Position numbers and translations under genes: made by a program
Part shown: positions 9,270 through 21,252 of the stretch, piece by piece
How positions within the stretch are numbered: position 1 is the first letter of the stretch
Layout: every line of letters begins with the position of its first letter
DNA from: Nitrospira lenta
GTDB lineage: Bacteria; Nitrospirota; Nitrospiria; Nitrospirales; Nitrospiraceae
Reading direction: 5' to 3'
DNA: 61,510 nt
Assembly: GCA_945865525.1 (NCBI GenBank)
Contig: CAMBDY010000013.1
Coordinates: 1 to 61,510, forward strand
Notes under the pieces: generated by a model
What the model was told of the DNA's origin: nothing
The model's input: only the letters and a program-made list of their open reading frames with translations
The model's database searches: none

Positions 9270-10220
9270 TTACTTGTACTGCGGTTCGCGTTTTCGCGTC
9301 TGGCTCTCGAGCTGCTTGCGAACTGATTGCAGTTCCTTCCTGATGGCCTCCAACTCTAAGTTTTTCTTGATCACGAGATCTTTAAGCTCGTCAATCTTCA
9401 TGTCCTGCTGCGCGGGTGTTTCTGCGGTATAGGATAGAGCCTTAGGTAGCCTGACTTCCGCGAGCGGCTGGCGATGTGGCGTGCCCTGCTCCACCGGAGG
9501 CGCGGGGGGGGTGCTGGTTGCTGTTCGTACTGGGGTTTGTTGCACTAGTTGATAGTCAATAACAAGGAGTCTGTCGGTTGACGGGATCCCCGCCGGCTGT
9601 TGGAATGTATCGGACCGCTGGGCCGCGCTCGGGGTGAAGAGCAGGGTACGCGTTGAAAGGTTTGAGGGATCGGGTAAGCGACGGTGGGAGACCCTATCCG
9701 CGCTTGCTTGGGTCGGTGCATATCGATATTGCGAGAGCGTGACGTACAGAGACAGGCCATAGGCGTAAAGGGAGCCGGCCGTACGTTCTATGATGACATG
9801 CTCCAACCGCCCAGTATTGTAGCGTGGGCTTGTGAGAAGAAAGGCCACAGCTTCTCCCGTTCCGGCGACCGTCAGGGCTTTGGCAATTCTAGGGGCCAGA
9901 AACTGGACGTCTTCTGCCGAAAAGACCGGAACAGAGTCTGATCCTCCCAGCAACTCTTGGAGGGCCCGGTGGCGTTCCTGGACGCGCATCCCACTTAAGA
10001 CTTGGGCGATGAGGGTTACGTCAAGATGGATCGGGTGGCTGGCCTGAGTTGATGGATCGGAAATCGCGCGAAGGGAAACGGCCCCACGCGGATCTTCGAG
10101 GAGGGTTTGGTCGTGGGTGGATATTGTGCTACAGGCCGTGCCGATTAAACACAGCATGGCAAGAAGAAACAATGGTTTGTATGACCGTTCTCGTGCAAAA
10201 CGTAGTGCGGGTTGAGCCAT
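9270..10220 (-). CDS. Putative lipoprotein of unknown function
   Basis: A leftward gene of about 316 residues that I do not recognise. From the ATG at 10220 the N-terminus is basic, followed by the hydrophobic stretch LFLLAMLCLIGTACS, a plausible lipoprotein signal with Cys in a loose lipobox (GTAC rather than the consensus). The middle contains helical segments; a Pro/Thr-rich linker precedes a C-terminal coiled coil (KIDELKDLVIKKNLELEAI and following, about the last 45 residues). The frame is open back to 10316, so starts at 10241 and 10316 are alternatives. It is oriented against both neighbours and its upstream region borders the amt-operon promoter region. Confidence 0.6.
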   Translation of the reverse strand: MAQPALRFARERSYKPLFLLAMLCLIGTACSTISTHDQTLLEDPRGAVSLRAISDPSTQASHPIHLDVTLIAQVLSGMRVQERHRALQELLGGSDSVPVFSAEDVQFLAPRIAKALTVAGTGEAVAFLLTSPRYNTGRLEHVIIERTAGSLYAYGLSLYVTLSQYRYAPTQASADRVSHRRLPDPSNLSTRTLLFTPSAAQRSDTFQQPAGIPSTDRLLVIDYQLVQQTPVRTATSTPPAPPVEQGTPHRQPLAEVRLPKALSYTAETPAQQDMKIDELKDLVIKKNLELEAIRKELQSVRKQLESQTRKREPQYK

Positions 10221-10287
10221 GGATGGGAGTAAATTTAACATGGACGCGAGATCATGGCTAGGCGCGAGTATATGAAAGGTACAGTCG

Positions 10288-10317
10288 TTGACAGATTTTC
10301 CAGCTGTATGGTACAAC
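10288..10317 (+). promoter_or_regulatory. Candidate sigma-70 promoter for the porin-amt-gln operon
   Basis: TTGACA at 10288-10293 and TACAAC at 10312-10317 are separated by 18 bases. The same geometry (TTGACG, 18 bases, TACACG) occurs at 17910-17939 ahead of the nrt leader, and both -10 elements follow the bases ATGG. A start site near 10324 would place the whole ANTAR-type leader within the transcript. Base matches only; no direct evidence of activity. Confidence 0.4.
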
Positions 10318-10334
10318 GTCGCTTATTGGACAGG

Positions 10335-10423
10335 GGAACGACGACGTTTCGTACTGGCTTTTCTATAGTATGGCATGGACAATGGCGTCCTCAGCCCCCA
10401 ACGGGCTAGAGGACGTTTTTTTT
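10335..10423 (+). promoter_or_regulatory. ANTAR-type antitermination leader A (porin-amt-gln operon)
   Basis: Hairpin P1 pairs GGAAC (10335-10339) with GTTTC (10346-10350), including one G-U pair, around the six-base loop GACGAC; position 4 is G but position 1 is G rather than A. Hairpin P2 pairs GGAC (10377-10380) with GTCC (10387-10390) around AATGGC, which has the A1/G4 signature. The 3' strand of P2 is also the 5' strand of the terminator at 10386-10423, so the two cannot form together. This is the layout of known ANTAR target RNAs. P1 is the weakest of the six hairpins in the window. Confidence 0.6.
10386..10423 (+). terminator. Conditional intrinsic terminator in leader A
   Basis: CGTCCTC (10386-10392) pairs with GAGGACG (10409-10415), with an inner AGCCC/GGGCT stem and one bulged A, followed by eight T residues (10416-10423). 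The first translated gene begins about 130 bases further on, so this terminator lies in the 5' leader and not at the end of a gene. Confidence 0.85.
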
Positions 10424-10555
10424 GGCTGCATGCGAATAGGATTATTGCCTTACTCAGTTGAGCGGCAAGGTAATTTAGTCGGCTGCAGGAAATCTATCTA
10501 GAGGTGCGAGGCGTCATCTTGCGTACGAGGCGTGCGTGGCGACGACGTCATCATC

Positions 10556-11899
10556 ATGGTGCGAACGGTAAAAAGTGTGAGCAATCAAGTTATCAATATT
10601 GCAGTACGCTGTGGCATCGGCCTAGGGTTCTGGGTTTTGCTGTCATTCCTCGGTGGCCATGCCGTATTCGCACAAGGACCAACGGCGCCAGCCTCCACCG
10701 CAACGGTGCAGGAGCGACTGGATTCCTTGGAGAAGAAAATGGCTGCGCCGTCCATCTGGAAGACCTTGGGGTTTCAGGCCTCGGGGTTTGTGGACGTGGC
10801 CTATACACACAACTTGAACAATCCCAGCACCAACCTCAATCAACTGCATGTCTACGACACCGATGCAAATTCCTTTTCGGTACACATGGTGCAAATCATG
10901 CTTGAGCGGCCTGCTGATGGAGCGGGGAGTGGCATGGACCGGTTTGGGTTCCGTACTCGGCTGAACTTCGGGTTGGATGCCCGAGTCACGAGGGCGCGCA
11001 CGAACTCTGCCCCTGGCACTAGCGGCCACGAGCTAGATTTTCAGGAGGCCTATAGCGAATACATCGCCCCGGTTGGCAATGGCTTGAAGATTCAAGCGGG
11101 AAAGATCAATACACTGATCGGATACGAGGTTATCAACAGTTTCGAGAATCCGAACTTCTCCCGCAGTTTCATGTTCGGTTTGGGCCAAGCCTTTACGACC
11201 ACCGGCGTCCGGCTTAGCTACTCGTTCAATCCGTTTGTCAGCGCTTCAATCGGCGTGATCAACGGCTGGGATAACGTGACGGATAACAACAAGAGTAAAT
11301 CCTTTGAGTGGCTCCTGGCCCTGATCCCGCATGAGAAGCTCGGTATGAGCTTCTACGGGTCCTACGGCGCAGAACAATCCAACAATCAAGGGACGGCACC
11401 TGCCTCCACCGGCGCCGATCCAACGGCCAAGCGGACGGTGGCAGGGGCAACTATGACTATCAAGGCCACCGACCAAGACACCATCGTTTTCGAGCCCTAC
11501 TACGTGAATGAAGGGAACGTGAGCGCGGTGAAGCAATCAAAAAATGGTCGCTGGAATGGGTTGGCCGGCTATCTGACGCATGATTTCACCGATCAGTGGA
11601 GTGCCAGGTTCCGTGGGGAAATTTTTGAGGATGCGGGTGGCGTGCGTACATGCACTGGAACCTTTGGATCAGCCGGAGGCACTAATACCTGCGCGGGGGC
11701 AACCACGACGGTTGCGGCCACACCGGTCGCGCAAACCCTCTGGGAGAATACTTTTACGCTTCAGTATAAGCCGTTCCCGTCGCTGATTACGCGGACTGAG
11801 TTTCGCTACGATAAGTCGGACAAGAACGTCTTTCTCTCTGGTAATCGCATGGTCAATAATCAAGAAACGCTGTCATTTCAAATCATCTACCTCTTCTAA
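10556..11899 (+). CDS. Outer-membrane beta-barrel porin, OmpL-like
   Basis: A protein of about 447 residues with a signal peptide (LGFWVLLSFLGGHAVFAQ), a short coiled coil (VQERLDSLEKKMA) and a long series of alternating beta strands ending in a terminal aromatic residue (FQIIYLF), as in outer-membrane barrels. It resembles the putative beta-barrel porin-2 group with motifs such as LDFQEAYSEYIAP and AGKINTLIGYE. The substrate is unknown. It is the first gene after leader A and only 23 bases before amt, so it may be a nitrogen-regulated pore for small solutes. GTG 10532 in the same frame is an alternative start. Confidence 0.75.
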   Translation: MVRTVKSVSNQVINIAVRCGIGLGFWVLLSFLGGHAVFAQGPTAPASTATVQERLDSLEKKMAAPSIWKTLGFQASGFVDVAYTHNLNNPSTNLNQLHVYDTDANSFSVHMVQIMLERPADGAGSGMDRFGFRTRLNFGLDARVTRARTNSAPGTSGHELDFQEAYSEYIAPVGNGLKIQAGKINTLIGYEVINSFENPNFSRSFMFGLGQAFTTTGVRLSYSFNPFVSASIGVINGWDNVTDNNKSKSFEWLLALIPHEKLGMSFYGSYGAEQSNNQGTAPASTGADPTAKRTVAGATMTIKATDQDTIVFEPYYVNEGNVSAVKQSKNGRWNGLAGYLTHDFTDQWSARFRGEIFEDAGGVRTCTGTFGSAGGTNTCAGATTTVAATPVAQTLWENTFTLQYKPFPSLITRTEFRYDKSDKNVFLSGNRMVNNQETLSFQIIYLF

Positions 11900-11922
11900 G
11901 CAGAGGAGAAAAGGAGCTCATC

Positions 11923-13302
11923 ATGAATCGATTTGCACGTATCATGACTGCCATGCTTCCCGTCCTAGCCTTCGCTATTCTGATGGGGTTAATGGATCCC
12001 TATGCGCAAGCCGCGGAGGCTCCGGCAGCAACAGCCTCGCTCGTCTCGGAGACAGCTTCGGCGGCTGTGCCGGCTCCGGCAAAGATTAATTCGGGGGATA
12101 CGGCATGGGTCCTCATGTCTACGGCGATGGTCTTGCTGATGACAATGCCCGGCTTGGCCCTCTTCTACGGCGGTCTTGTTCGAAGCAAGAACGTCCTAGG
12201 GACGATCATGCAGAGTCTCGTGATTGTGTGCCTGGTCAGTCTGATCTGGATTCTTGTTGGGTACAGTCTGGCTTTCGGTCCCGATAAGGGAGGCTTTATC
12301 GGAGGTCTTGAGTGGGCCGGGCTCAGCGGGGTGGGTAGCGAGCCGCATCCCGTCTATGGCCCGACGATTCCCCATCAAGTGTTTATGTTATTTCAGCTTA
12401 TGTTTGCCGTGATTACGCCGGCTCTGATTACCGGGGCATTTGCCGAGCGGATGAAGTTTTCCGCGTTGCTGTTGTTTGCGGCGTTGTGGTCCTTGTTGAT
12501 TTATTCTCCGGTGGCCCATTGGATCTGGGGCGGTGGATGGCTGGGGAAGATGGGCGCGTTGGATTTTGCCGGAGGTGCGGTAGTGCATATCAGTTCCGGA
12601 TTGAGCGCCCTGGTCTGCGCCATCGTGATGGGGAAGCGCAAGGGCCATGGCGCCGATTATATGGCTCCGCATAACTTGCCTTTTACGTTGTTGGGGACCG
12701 GCCTCCTGTGGTTCGGTTGGTTTGGGTTCAACGCGGGCAGCGCCTTGGGGGCTAATGGGCTGGCTGGGAGTACCTTTCTGGCGACCCATGCCGCAGCGGT
12801 TACTGGTGCCCTCGTATGGATGGGGGTGGAGTGGGCCCATCGCGGGAAGCCCACTATACTCGGCCTCGCCAGCGGTGCGGTCGCTGGCCTAGCCTCCGTG
12901 ACGCCGGCTTCCGGGTTTATCGGGCCGTTTGCAGCCATCACCATCGGTATTTTCGCAGGGTCTCTGTGCTACTTCGCCGTTGTTTGGAAGGGGAGGATGG
13001 GCTATGATGACTCGCTCGATGTCGTGGGAATCCACGGTGTGGGCGGTATTCTGGGCATCCTCGCGACAGGGCTCTTTGCCTCCAAGGCAATCAATCCCGC
13101 TGGGGCTGATGGGCTCTTTTTTGGTAATGCCGGACAGTTGAGCATTCAGGCCATCACGGTGTGCGCGGTGGTGCTATTTTCCATGATCGGCACCTGGATG
13201 ATTTTGAAAATTGTGAATGCAACCGTAGGGCTGCGGGTTTCCCCAGAACATGAATCGACTGGGTTGGATCTCAGCCAGCATAACGAACGGGCCTATTCAT
13301 AG
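11923..13302 (+). CDS. amt: Ammonium transporter, Amt family
   Basis: A 459-residue inner-membrane channel for ammonium. A signal-like N-terminus and an Ala/Pro-rich periplasmic stretch precede the first Amt helix (SGDTAWVLMSTAMVLLMTMPG). The pore elements are present: DFAGGAVVHISSG with the first His of the twin-histidine pair and the conserved Asp, and DVVGIHGVGGILG with the second. The family hallmark LALFYGGLVRSKNVL is intact. GGAGAAAAGGAG upstream supports ATG 11923. It is followed by glnB, the usual Amt-blocking PII partner, which matches control of the channel by nitrogen status. Confidence 0.96.
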   Translation: MNRFARIMTAMLPVLAFAILMGLMDPYAQAAEAPAATASLVSETASAAVPAPAKINSGDTAWVLMSTAMVLLMTMPGLALFYGGLVRSKNVLGTIMQSLVIVCLVSLIWILVGYSLAFGPDKGGFIGGLEWAGLSGVGSEPHPVYGPTIPHQVFMLFQLMFAVITPALITGAFAERMKFSALLLFAALWSLLIYSPVAHWIWGGGWLGKMGALDFAGGAVVHISSGLSALVCAIVMGKRKGHGADYMAPHNLPFTLLGTGLLWFGWFGFNAGSALGANGLAGSTFLATHAAAVTGALVWMGVEWAHRGKPTILGLASGAVAGLASVTPASGFIGPFAAITIGIFAGSLCYFAVVWKGRMGYDDSLDVVGIHGVGGILGILATGLFASKAINPAGADGLFFGNAGQLSIQAITVCAVVLFSMIGTWMILKIVNATVGLRVSPEHESTGLDLSQHNERAYS

Positions 13303-13387
13303 GCCGACCATGACACCCTCGACCACGCAATCATGCCGGCGATCCCTGCGGCGATGGAGGGCCAGCGTCCTCGGGTCAGCCAGATAA

Positions 13388-16425
<3,038 letters not shown>

Positions 16426-16471
16426 CAGAGGCGACAGGGTCTCCTGCGGGTGATTTGAAAGGAGGGGTGGG

Positions 16472-17881
16472 ATGAACGTACGTGAGGTGTTGGAGTATGT
16501 GAAGAAGCATCGGGTCCAGATCGTGGACTTGAAGTTCGTCGATCTCATCGGGACATGGCAGCATTTCAGTATCCCAACGAGCGAATTGACGGAAGATCTC
16601 TTCAGGGACGGGTCAGGATTGGACGGCTCCTCCATTCGCGGCTGGAAGGCCATCAATAATAGCGACATGCTGGTCGTGCCAGATCCAGCGACGGCCTGCC
16701 TTGATCCCTTCTGTGCGGTCCCGACGCTGAGCCTCATTGGGAACGTCGTCGATCCGATTACGCGTGAGACGTATGATCGCGATCCGCGCTATGTGGCCCA
16801 GAAGGCGGAGAAATACCTTCAGAGCACAAAGATCGGTGACACCTCTTATTGGGGTCCGGAAGCCGAGTTCTTCATTTTCGATCAAGCCCGCTACGATCAG
16901 AACGGCCACAGCGGCTATTACTTCATTGATTCTGAAGAAGGCGTTTGGAACATGGGGCAGGAAGGTCACAACCTAGGCGGTAAGATCCGCCAGAAGGAAG
17001 GCTATTTCCCTGTCGCCCCGACCGATACGCAACATGATATCCGCAGCGAAATGATTCTGGAGATGGAGAAGGCTGGTATCCAGATTGAGAAGCATCACCA
17101 TGAAGTCGCCACGGCCGGTCAGGCGGAAATTGACATCCGTTTCGACTCGCTGGTCCGCACCGCTGACAAAATGATGATGTATAAGTACATTGTCAAAAAC
17201 GTGGCCCGCCGTCATGGCAAGACTGCGACTTTCATGCCGAAGCCGATTTTCGGCGACAACGGGTCAGGCATGCACAGCCACCAGAGCATCTGGAAAGACG
17301 GCAAGCCCCTGTTCGCCGGGAAGGAATACGCGGGCGTATCGCAGATGTGCCTGCATTACATCGGTGGCATTCTGAAGCATGCGCCGGCGCTGGCTGCCTT
17401 TACCAATCCGACCACGAACTCCTACAAGCGTCTCACGCCTGGGTTCGAAGCGCCGGTGTTATTGGCCTATTCCAGCCGGAACCGCTCGGCCGGTATCCGC
17501 ATTCCCATGTACTCACCGAGCCCCAAGGCGAAGCGGATCGAGGTGCGGTTCCCCGATCCGGCTGCGAATCCCTATCTCGCCTTTTCCGCCATGCTCATGG
17601 CGGGGCTAGACGGAATCCAGAACAAGATCAATCCGGGAGAACCGGCCGAGCAGGATCTGTACGATCTCGAAGCCAAGGCAGCGTCCAAGATCCGTACAAT
17701 GCCAGGCAGTCTAGATGAGGCCTTGAACAACCTGGAGAAGGACCATGAGTTCCTGCTCAAGGGCGGGGTCTTTAGCAAGGATCTGATCAATGCCTGGATC
17801 GGGTACAAGCGCACCAAGGAAGTCGACACCATGCGGTTGCGTCCGCATCCGTATGAGTTCTACCTCTACTACGATGTCTAG
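16472..17881 (+). CDS. glnA: Glutamine synthetase type I
   Basis: A 469-residue dodecameric enzyme joining ammonium to glutamate. Motifs include [13 protein letters not shown] [11 protein letters not shown], the metal and ATP-site stretches EAEFFIFD and [11 protein letters not shown], and NRSAGIRIP near the active site. The adenylylation tyrosine in [10 protein letters not shown] falls at residue 397, exactly the E. coli position, so GlnE-type control is possible, although glnE is not in the window. AAAGGAGGGG precedes the ATG. It ends the amt-glnB-glnD-glnA run, and leader B begins about 70 bases after its stop. Confidence 0.97.
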   Translation: MNVREVLEYVKKHRVQIVDLKFVDLIGTWQHFSIPTSELTEDLFRDGSGLDGSSIRGWKAINNSDMLVVPDPATACLDPFCAVPTLSLIGNVVDPITRETYDRDPRYVAQKAEKYLQSTKIGDTSYWGPEAEFFIFDQARYDQNGHSGYYFIDSEEGVWNMGQEGHNLGGKIRQKEGYFPVAPTDTQHDIRSEMILEMEKAGIQIEKHHHEVATAGQAEIDIRFDSLVRTADKMMMYKYIVKNVARRHGKTATFMPKPIFGDNGSGMHSHQSIWKDGKPLFAGKEYAGVSQMCLHYIGGILKHAPALAAFTNPTTNSYKRLTPGFEAPVLLAYSSRNRSAGIRIPMYSPSPKAKRIEVRFPDPAANPYLAFSAMLMAGLDGIQNKINPGEPAEQDLYDLEAKAASKIRTMPGSLDEALNNLEKDHEFLLKGGVFSKDLINAWIGYKRTKEVDTMRLRPHPYEFYLYYDV

Positions 17882-17909
17882 AGGATTCACGGCGCATTTG
17901 CAGAATGGG

Positions 17910-17939
17910 TTGACGAAGCAGAGCTAGACATGGTACACG
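17910..17939 (+). promoter_or_regulatory. Candidate sigma-70 promoter for nrtABC-cynS
   Basis: TTGACG at 17910-17915 and TACACG at 17934-17939 with an 18-base spacer. It has the same spacing and a near-identical -10 context (ATGGTACA) as the candidate at 10288-10317. A start near 17946 would put hairpin P1 within the first ten bases of the RNA. Inferred from base matches only. Confidence 0.4.
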
Positions 17940-17952
17940 TTGTTATAAACTA

Positions 17953-18040
17953 ACCGAGGTAATGGCGCCTCGGTATGTCTCGCAAGACACGGACAACGGC
18001 GTCCGCTTTTCATAACTGAGAGGCGGACGCTTTTTATTTT
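17953..18040 (+). promoter_or_regulatory. ANTAR-type antitermination leader B (nrtABC-cynS)
   Basis: The clearest of three such leaders. P1 pairs ACCGAGGT (17953-17960) with GCCTCGGT (17967-17974), closed by a U-G pair, around loop AATGGC. A small linker hairpin TGTCT/AGACA with tetraloop CGCA follows at 17976-17989. P2 pairs GGAC (17991-17994) with GTCC (18001-18004) around loop AACGGC. Both loops have A1 and G4. The 3' half of P2 is part of the terminator stem at 17999-18030, so P2 and the terminator are mutually exclusive, the arrangement known for ANTAR targets. Confidence 0.8.
17999..18040 (+). terminator. Conditional intrinsic terminator in leader B
   Basis: GCGTCCGCTTTTC (17999-18011) pairs with GAGAGGCGGACGC (18018-18030) over 13 pairs including two G-U, around loop ATAACT, followed by TTTTTATTTT. 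It lies 72 bases before the nrtA start, within the leader. It could also serve as the end of the glnA transcript. Confidence 0.9.
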
Positions 18041-18112
18041 AGGCATGTTCAGTGATCGGATCGTGGAGCTCGGTAAACAAACAGTTACCGAAACACACAG
18101 AAGGAGGCGGTC

Positions 18113-19447
18113 ATGAGCGAAGGCAAGGGGGCTAGTAAGCGGATGGTGACAGCGAACTCCACAGGCGCTGTCATGAAATCTGAATCGTCTGAGGAGCATT
18201 TTGAGCGCACGGTCAAGCAAGCCGTGGTATCAGCTGTCATCCAAGCCGCCGTTCCATCACGCCGGAGGTTTCTCGCATCTATGGGAGCAGCAGCGCTCAC
18301 AGCCTTTGTCGCTGAATTACTCCCGCTGAAAGAGTTCGTCGCCTTCGCAGCCACTCCGGTGGGGAAGCCGGAAAAGAAGGATCTCAACATCGCCTTTATT
18401 CCTATCACCTGTGCCACCCCAATCATTATGGCGGAGCCGCTGGGCTTTTATAGCAAGCATGGGCTGAATGCCAAGGTTAAACGGGCTGCGGGCTGGGCTA
18501 TGGTGCGGGATTGGGCTATTAACAAAGACGTTGACGCGGCCCATATGCTGTCGCCTATGCCATTGGCCATCACCTTGGGCGCCGGCTCGCTCCCGGTCCC
18601 GTTCTACATGCCGGCCGTGGAGAATGTTAATGGGCAAGCGATTACGCTGCACAACAAGCACAAGGGCGTGAAGACAGCCGCCGACATGAAGGGATTCCGC
18701 TTCTGCGTACCGTTCGATTACTCGATGCACAACTATCTTCTGCGCTATTTTCTGGCGGAGGGGGGCGTGCATCCAGACAAAGACGTACAGATCCGTGTGG
18801 TCCCTCCGCCGGAGATGGTCGCTAACCTGAAGGCTGGTAATGTGGATGGGTATCTGGCGCCCGATCCCTTCAACCAGCGGGCGGTGTATGAAAATGCGGG
18901 ATTCATTTTCAAGCTCTCAAAGGAAATCTGGGATAAGCACCCCTGCTGCGGCTTCGCGATTTCCAAAGAGTTTGCGGCACAGTATCCAAATACGTTCCAG
19001 GCGCTTTTCCGGTCCATCGTGGATGCTACCAACTACGCATCGAATCCGGCCCATCGGAAAGAGATTGCGACAGCGATTGCGCCGACGAATTATTTGAATC
19101 AGCCGGTGACGGTCTTGGAACAGGTGCTGACGGGAACCTACGCGGACGGATTGGGTGCGATTAAAACGGACCCGGGCCGTATCGATTTTGATCCCTATCC
19201 ATGGCACTCGATGGCGATTTGGATCATGACCCAGATGAAACGATGGGGTCATTTAAAGGGCGAGATCAACTACAAGTCCGTGGCCGAGCAGGTCTATCTG
19301 GCGGCCGACTGTGACCGGATCGCGAGCGAGTTAGGTTATCAAACCCATCAAGGGACGATGGCCAAGCATACGATCATGGGCCGGGAGTTTGATGCGAGCC
19401 AGCCGGATGCCTATGTCCGCAGTTTCAAAATTCACAGTATGGCGTAA
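18113..19447 (+). CDS. nrtA: Nitrate/nitrite/cyanate-type ABC transporter substrate-binding protein
   Basis: A 444-residue periplasmic binding protein of the NrtA/CmpA/CynA type. A twin-arginine signal SRRRFLASMG starts at residue 49 after an unusually long N-terminal region, so export is probably by Tat. The binding domain opens with DLNIAFIPITCATPIIMAEP and continues with GFYSKHGLNAKV, typical of the nitrate/bicarbonate/cyanate group. The ligand cannot be fixed from sequence; cynS downstream favours cyanate, while nirA favours nitrite or nitrate. GAAGGAGG precedes the ATG. It is the first gene after leader B. Confidence 0.88.
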   Translation: MSEGKGASKRMVTANSTGAVMKSESSEEHFERTVKQAVVSAVIQAAVPSRRRFLASMGAAALTAFVAELLPLKEFVAFAATPVGKPEKKDLNIAFIPITCATPIIMAEPLGFYSKHGLNAKVKRAAGWAMVRDWAINKDVDAAHMLSPMPLAITLGAGSLPVPFYMPAVENVNGQAITLHNKHKGVKTAADMKGFRFCVPFDYSMHNYLLRYFLAEGGVHPDKDVQIRVVPPPEMVANLKAGNVDGYLAPDPFNQRAVYENAGFIFKLSKEIWDKHPCCGFAISKEFAAQYPNTFQALFRSIVDATNYASNPAHRKEIATAIAPTNYLNQPVTVLEQVLTGTYADGLGAIKTDPGRIDFDPYPWHSMAIWIMTQMKRWGHLKGEINYKSVAEQVYLAADCDRIASELGYQTHQGTMAKHTIMGREFDASQPDAYVRSFKIHSMA

Positions 19448-19468
19448 TAGTCAAAAAGGCTTGAGGTT

Positions 19469-20350
19469 ATGAAAGCAAATGGAAGTGGGAGTCCGTGGAT
19501 AATTTCGGTGTTTATTCTCGTGGTGTTTCTGGGCGGGTGGCATCTGCTCACGCTGCGGTCACCGTTCGATGTGAACGGCAAGACGGAGACGCAATTGCAG
19601 ATGCTGGAATTCAATGGCGACATCGTCCGAACGAGCGAGGGGAGCTATGCCTGGAATCCCGAGAAGATGAAGGGTGTACCTGGCCCCCTCGCGGTGGTGG
19701 AGAAGGCACGAGTTGAATTGAGCGAGGCCTTTGTGATTAAGGGCACCAACGACCACGGTATCGGCTACCTTGTTCTCTACACCGTTTTGAGATTCGCGGG
19801 TGGGTTCCTTACGGCATCGGTCGTGGCGGTTATTGTCGGTGTCTTCCTAGGGCTGAATCGCGTCCTGTTTCGAGCCTTCAACCCGTTCATTCAGGTCTTA
19901 AAACCGATCTCCCCGCTGGCCTGGATGCCCCTGCTGCTGTATACGGTCAAGGACCCCAAATGGACAGCTGTCTTGGTCGTGTTTATGGCAGCCGTCTGGC
20001 CAACCCTGGCGACGACGGCGTTCGGCGTGAGTTCACTCAAAAAAGAGTATCTCCACGTTGCAGCTATTCTGCAGCTTTCATGGTTCAAGCGGCTGTATCG
20101 GGTGATTTTGCCTGGGGCAGCGCCGACCATCGTGAACGGTCTGAGAATCGCGTTCGGGAGCGCATTGGTCGCCGTGGTACCGGCAGAAATGCTGTTGGGC
20201 GAGTTGGGCGTCGGCTACCTAAGCTGGATTGAGTGGAACAATCTCGACATTGCAGGGGTCATTTTCGCCATCTTGGTGGTCGGGGTCGTCGGTGTAATTT
20301 TGGATTCAGGATTCAACAAACTTGCGGGCCTTGTAACCTATCAGGAGTAG
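19469..20350 (+). CDS. nrtB: Nitrate/nitrite/cyanate-type ABC transporter permease
   Basis: A 293-residue inner-membrane permease. One N-terminal membrane segment (WIISVFILVVFLGGWHLL) is followed by a periplasmic stretch of about 75 residues, then the usual multi-helix core. The cytoplasmic EAA-type loop that contacts the ATPase is seen around HVAAILQLSWFKRLYRVILP and GAAPTIVNGLRIAFG, and the core contains LKPISPLAWMPLLLY, a NrtB/SsuC-family feature. It lies 21 bases after nrtA and 2 bases before nrtC, within one operon. Confidence 0.9.
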   Translation: MKANGSGSPWIISVFILVVFLGGWHLLTLRSPFDVNGKTETQLQMLEFNGDIVRTSEGSYAWNPEKMKGVPGPLAVVEKARVELSEAFVIKGTNDHGIGYLVLYTVLRFAGGFLTASVVAVIVGVFLGLNRVLFRAFNPFIQVLKPISPLAWMPLLLYTVKDPKWTAVLVVFMAAVWPTLATTAFGVSSLKKEYLHVAAILQLSWFKRLYRVILPGAAPTIVNGLRIAFGSALVAVVPAEMLLGELGVGYLSWIEWNNLDIAGVIFAILVVGVVGVILDSGFNKLAGLVTYQE

Positions 20351-20352
20351 CT

Positions 20353-21201
20353 ATGTCGTTTCTGCTCGTGGATCATGTGAGCAAGTTTTTTCCCGGTCAT
20401 GCCGGTGGTGGTGAGGTTTGCATCTTCAAAGACGTGACTTTGCAAGTCGACAAGGGCGAGTTTGTTACGGTAATCGGGCACTCGGGATGTGGGAAGAGCA
20501 CCTTGCTCAACATCATCGCCGGGCTGGAAACCCTATCGGAAGGGGCCGTGATCTTGAGTGGGCGCGAGGTGTCCGGCCCTGGATTGGATCGGATGGTCGT
20601 GTTCCAGAACTTTGCCCTTATGCCCTGGATGACGGTCTTTGAGAACATCGCGTTGGCTGTCCGGTCGGCCTACCCGGATTGGGAACAAGCGCAGGTGGTG
20701 GCGCATGTGCATAAGTACATTGGGCTGGTCGGGCTGAAGGGCGCTGAGGATAAGCGGCCGATCGCCTTATCGGGAGGCATGAAACAGCGAGTCGGTCTTG
20801 CCAGAGCCTTTTCAATTGAGCCCAAGGTGCTGCTGCTCGATGAGCCATTCGCCCAGATTGATGCGCTGACTCGAGGCGTCATTCAAGAGGAATTAGTTCA
20901 GATGTGGAACACGACGCGCAATACGGTCTTCATGGTCACGCACGATGTGGATGAAGCCATTCTCTTGTCTGACCGCATCATGCTCATGACGAACGGACCA
21001 GCATCGCGCGTTGCGGAGATTGTCGATGTGACGATTCCGCGTCCCCGATCGAGAGATTCGATCATTGAGCATCCCCATTACTACAAAATCAGAAACCATG
21101 TGATTCATTTTCTTGTCCGTCATGCATCGCACGGAGTGGCGAGCGCGGAGGGCGGGCAGGAAGAATCGTCGAAGGTCGCTCCGCTTGTCGTGAGGTTCTG
21201 A
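20353..21201 (+). CDS. nrtC: Nitrate/nitrite/cyanate-type ABC transporter ATPase
   Basis: A 282-residue ATPase with Walker A GHSGCGKST at 42-50, Q-loop MVVFQNFALMPWMTV, signature LSGGMKQRVGLARA and Walker B VLLLDEPFAQID. ATG 20353 is chosen because the ABC domain starts there; the frame reads back to 20233 inside nrtB. Unlike cyanobacterial NrtC it lacks a fused C-terminal binding-protein domain, so it corresponds to NrtD or CynD in domain layout. The symbol follows operon order. Confidence 0.92.
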   Translation: MSFLLVDHVSKFFPGHAGGGEVCIFKDVTLQVDKGEFVTVIGHSGCGKSTLLNIIAGLETLSEGAVILSGREVSGPGLDRMVVFQNFALMPWMTVFENIALAVRSAYPDWEQAQVVAHVHKYIGLVGLKGAEDKRPIALSGGMKQRVGLARAFSIEPKVLLLDEPFAQIDALTRGVIQEELVQMWNTTRNTVFMVTHDVDEAILLSDRIMLMTNGPASRVAEIVDVTIPRPRSRDSIIEHPHYYKIRNHVIHFLVRHASHGVASAEGGQEESSKVAPLVVRF

Positions 21202-21252
21202 GGGAACGGGAGTGAGCGTGTGCCAGCGGCATTAACCACGGAGGTATGTGTG

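Noticed and set aside
10504..10905. Rightward frame of 133 codons overlapping the porin start
   Set aside because: It is out of frame with the porin, which has a signal peptide and barrel pattern.
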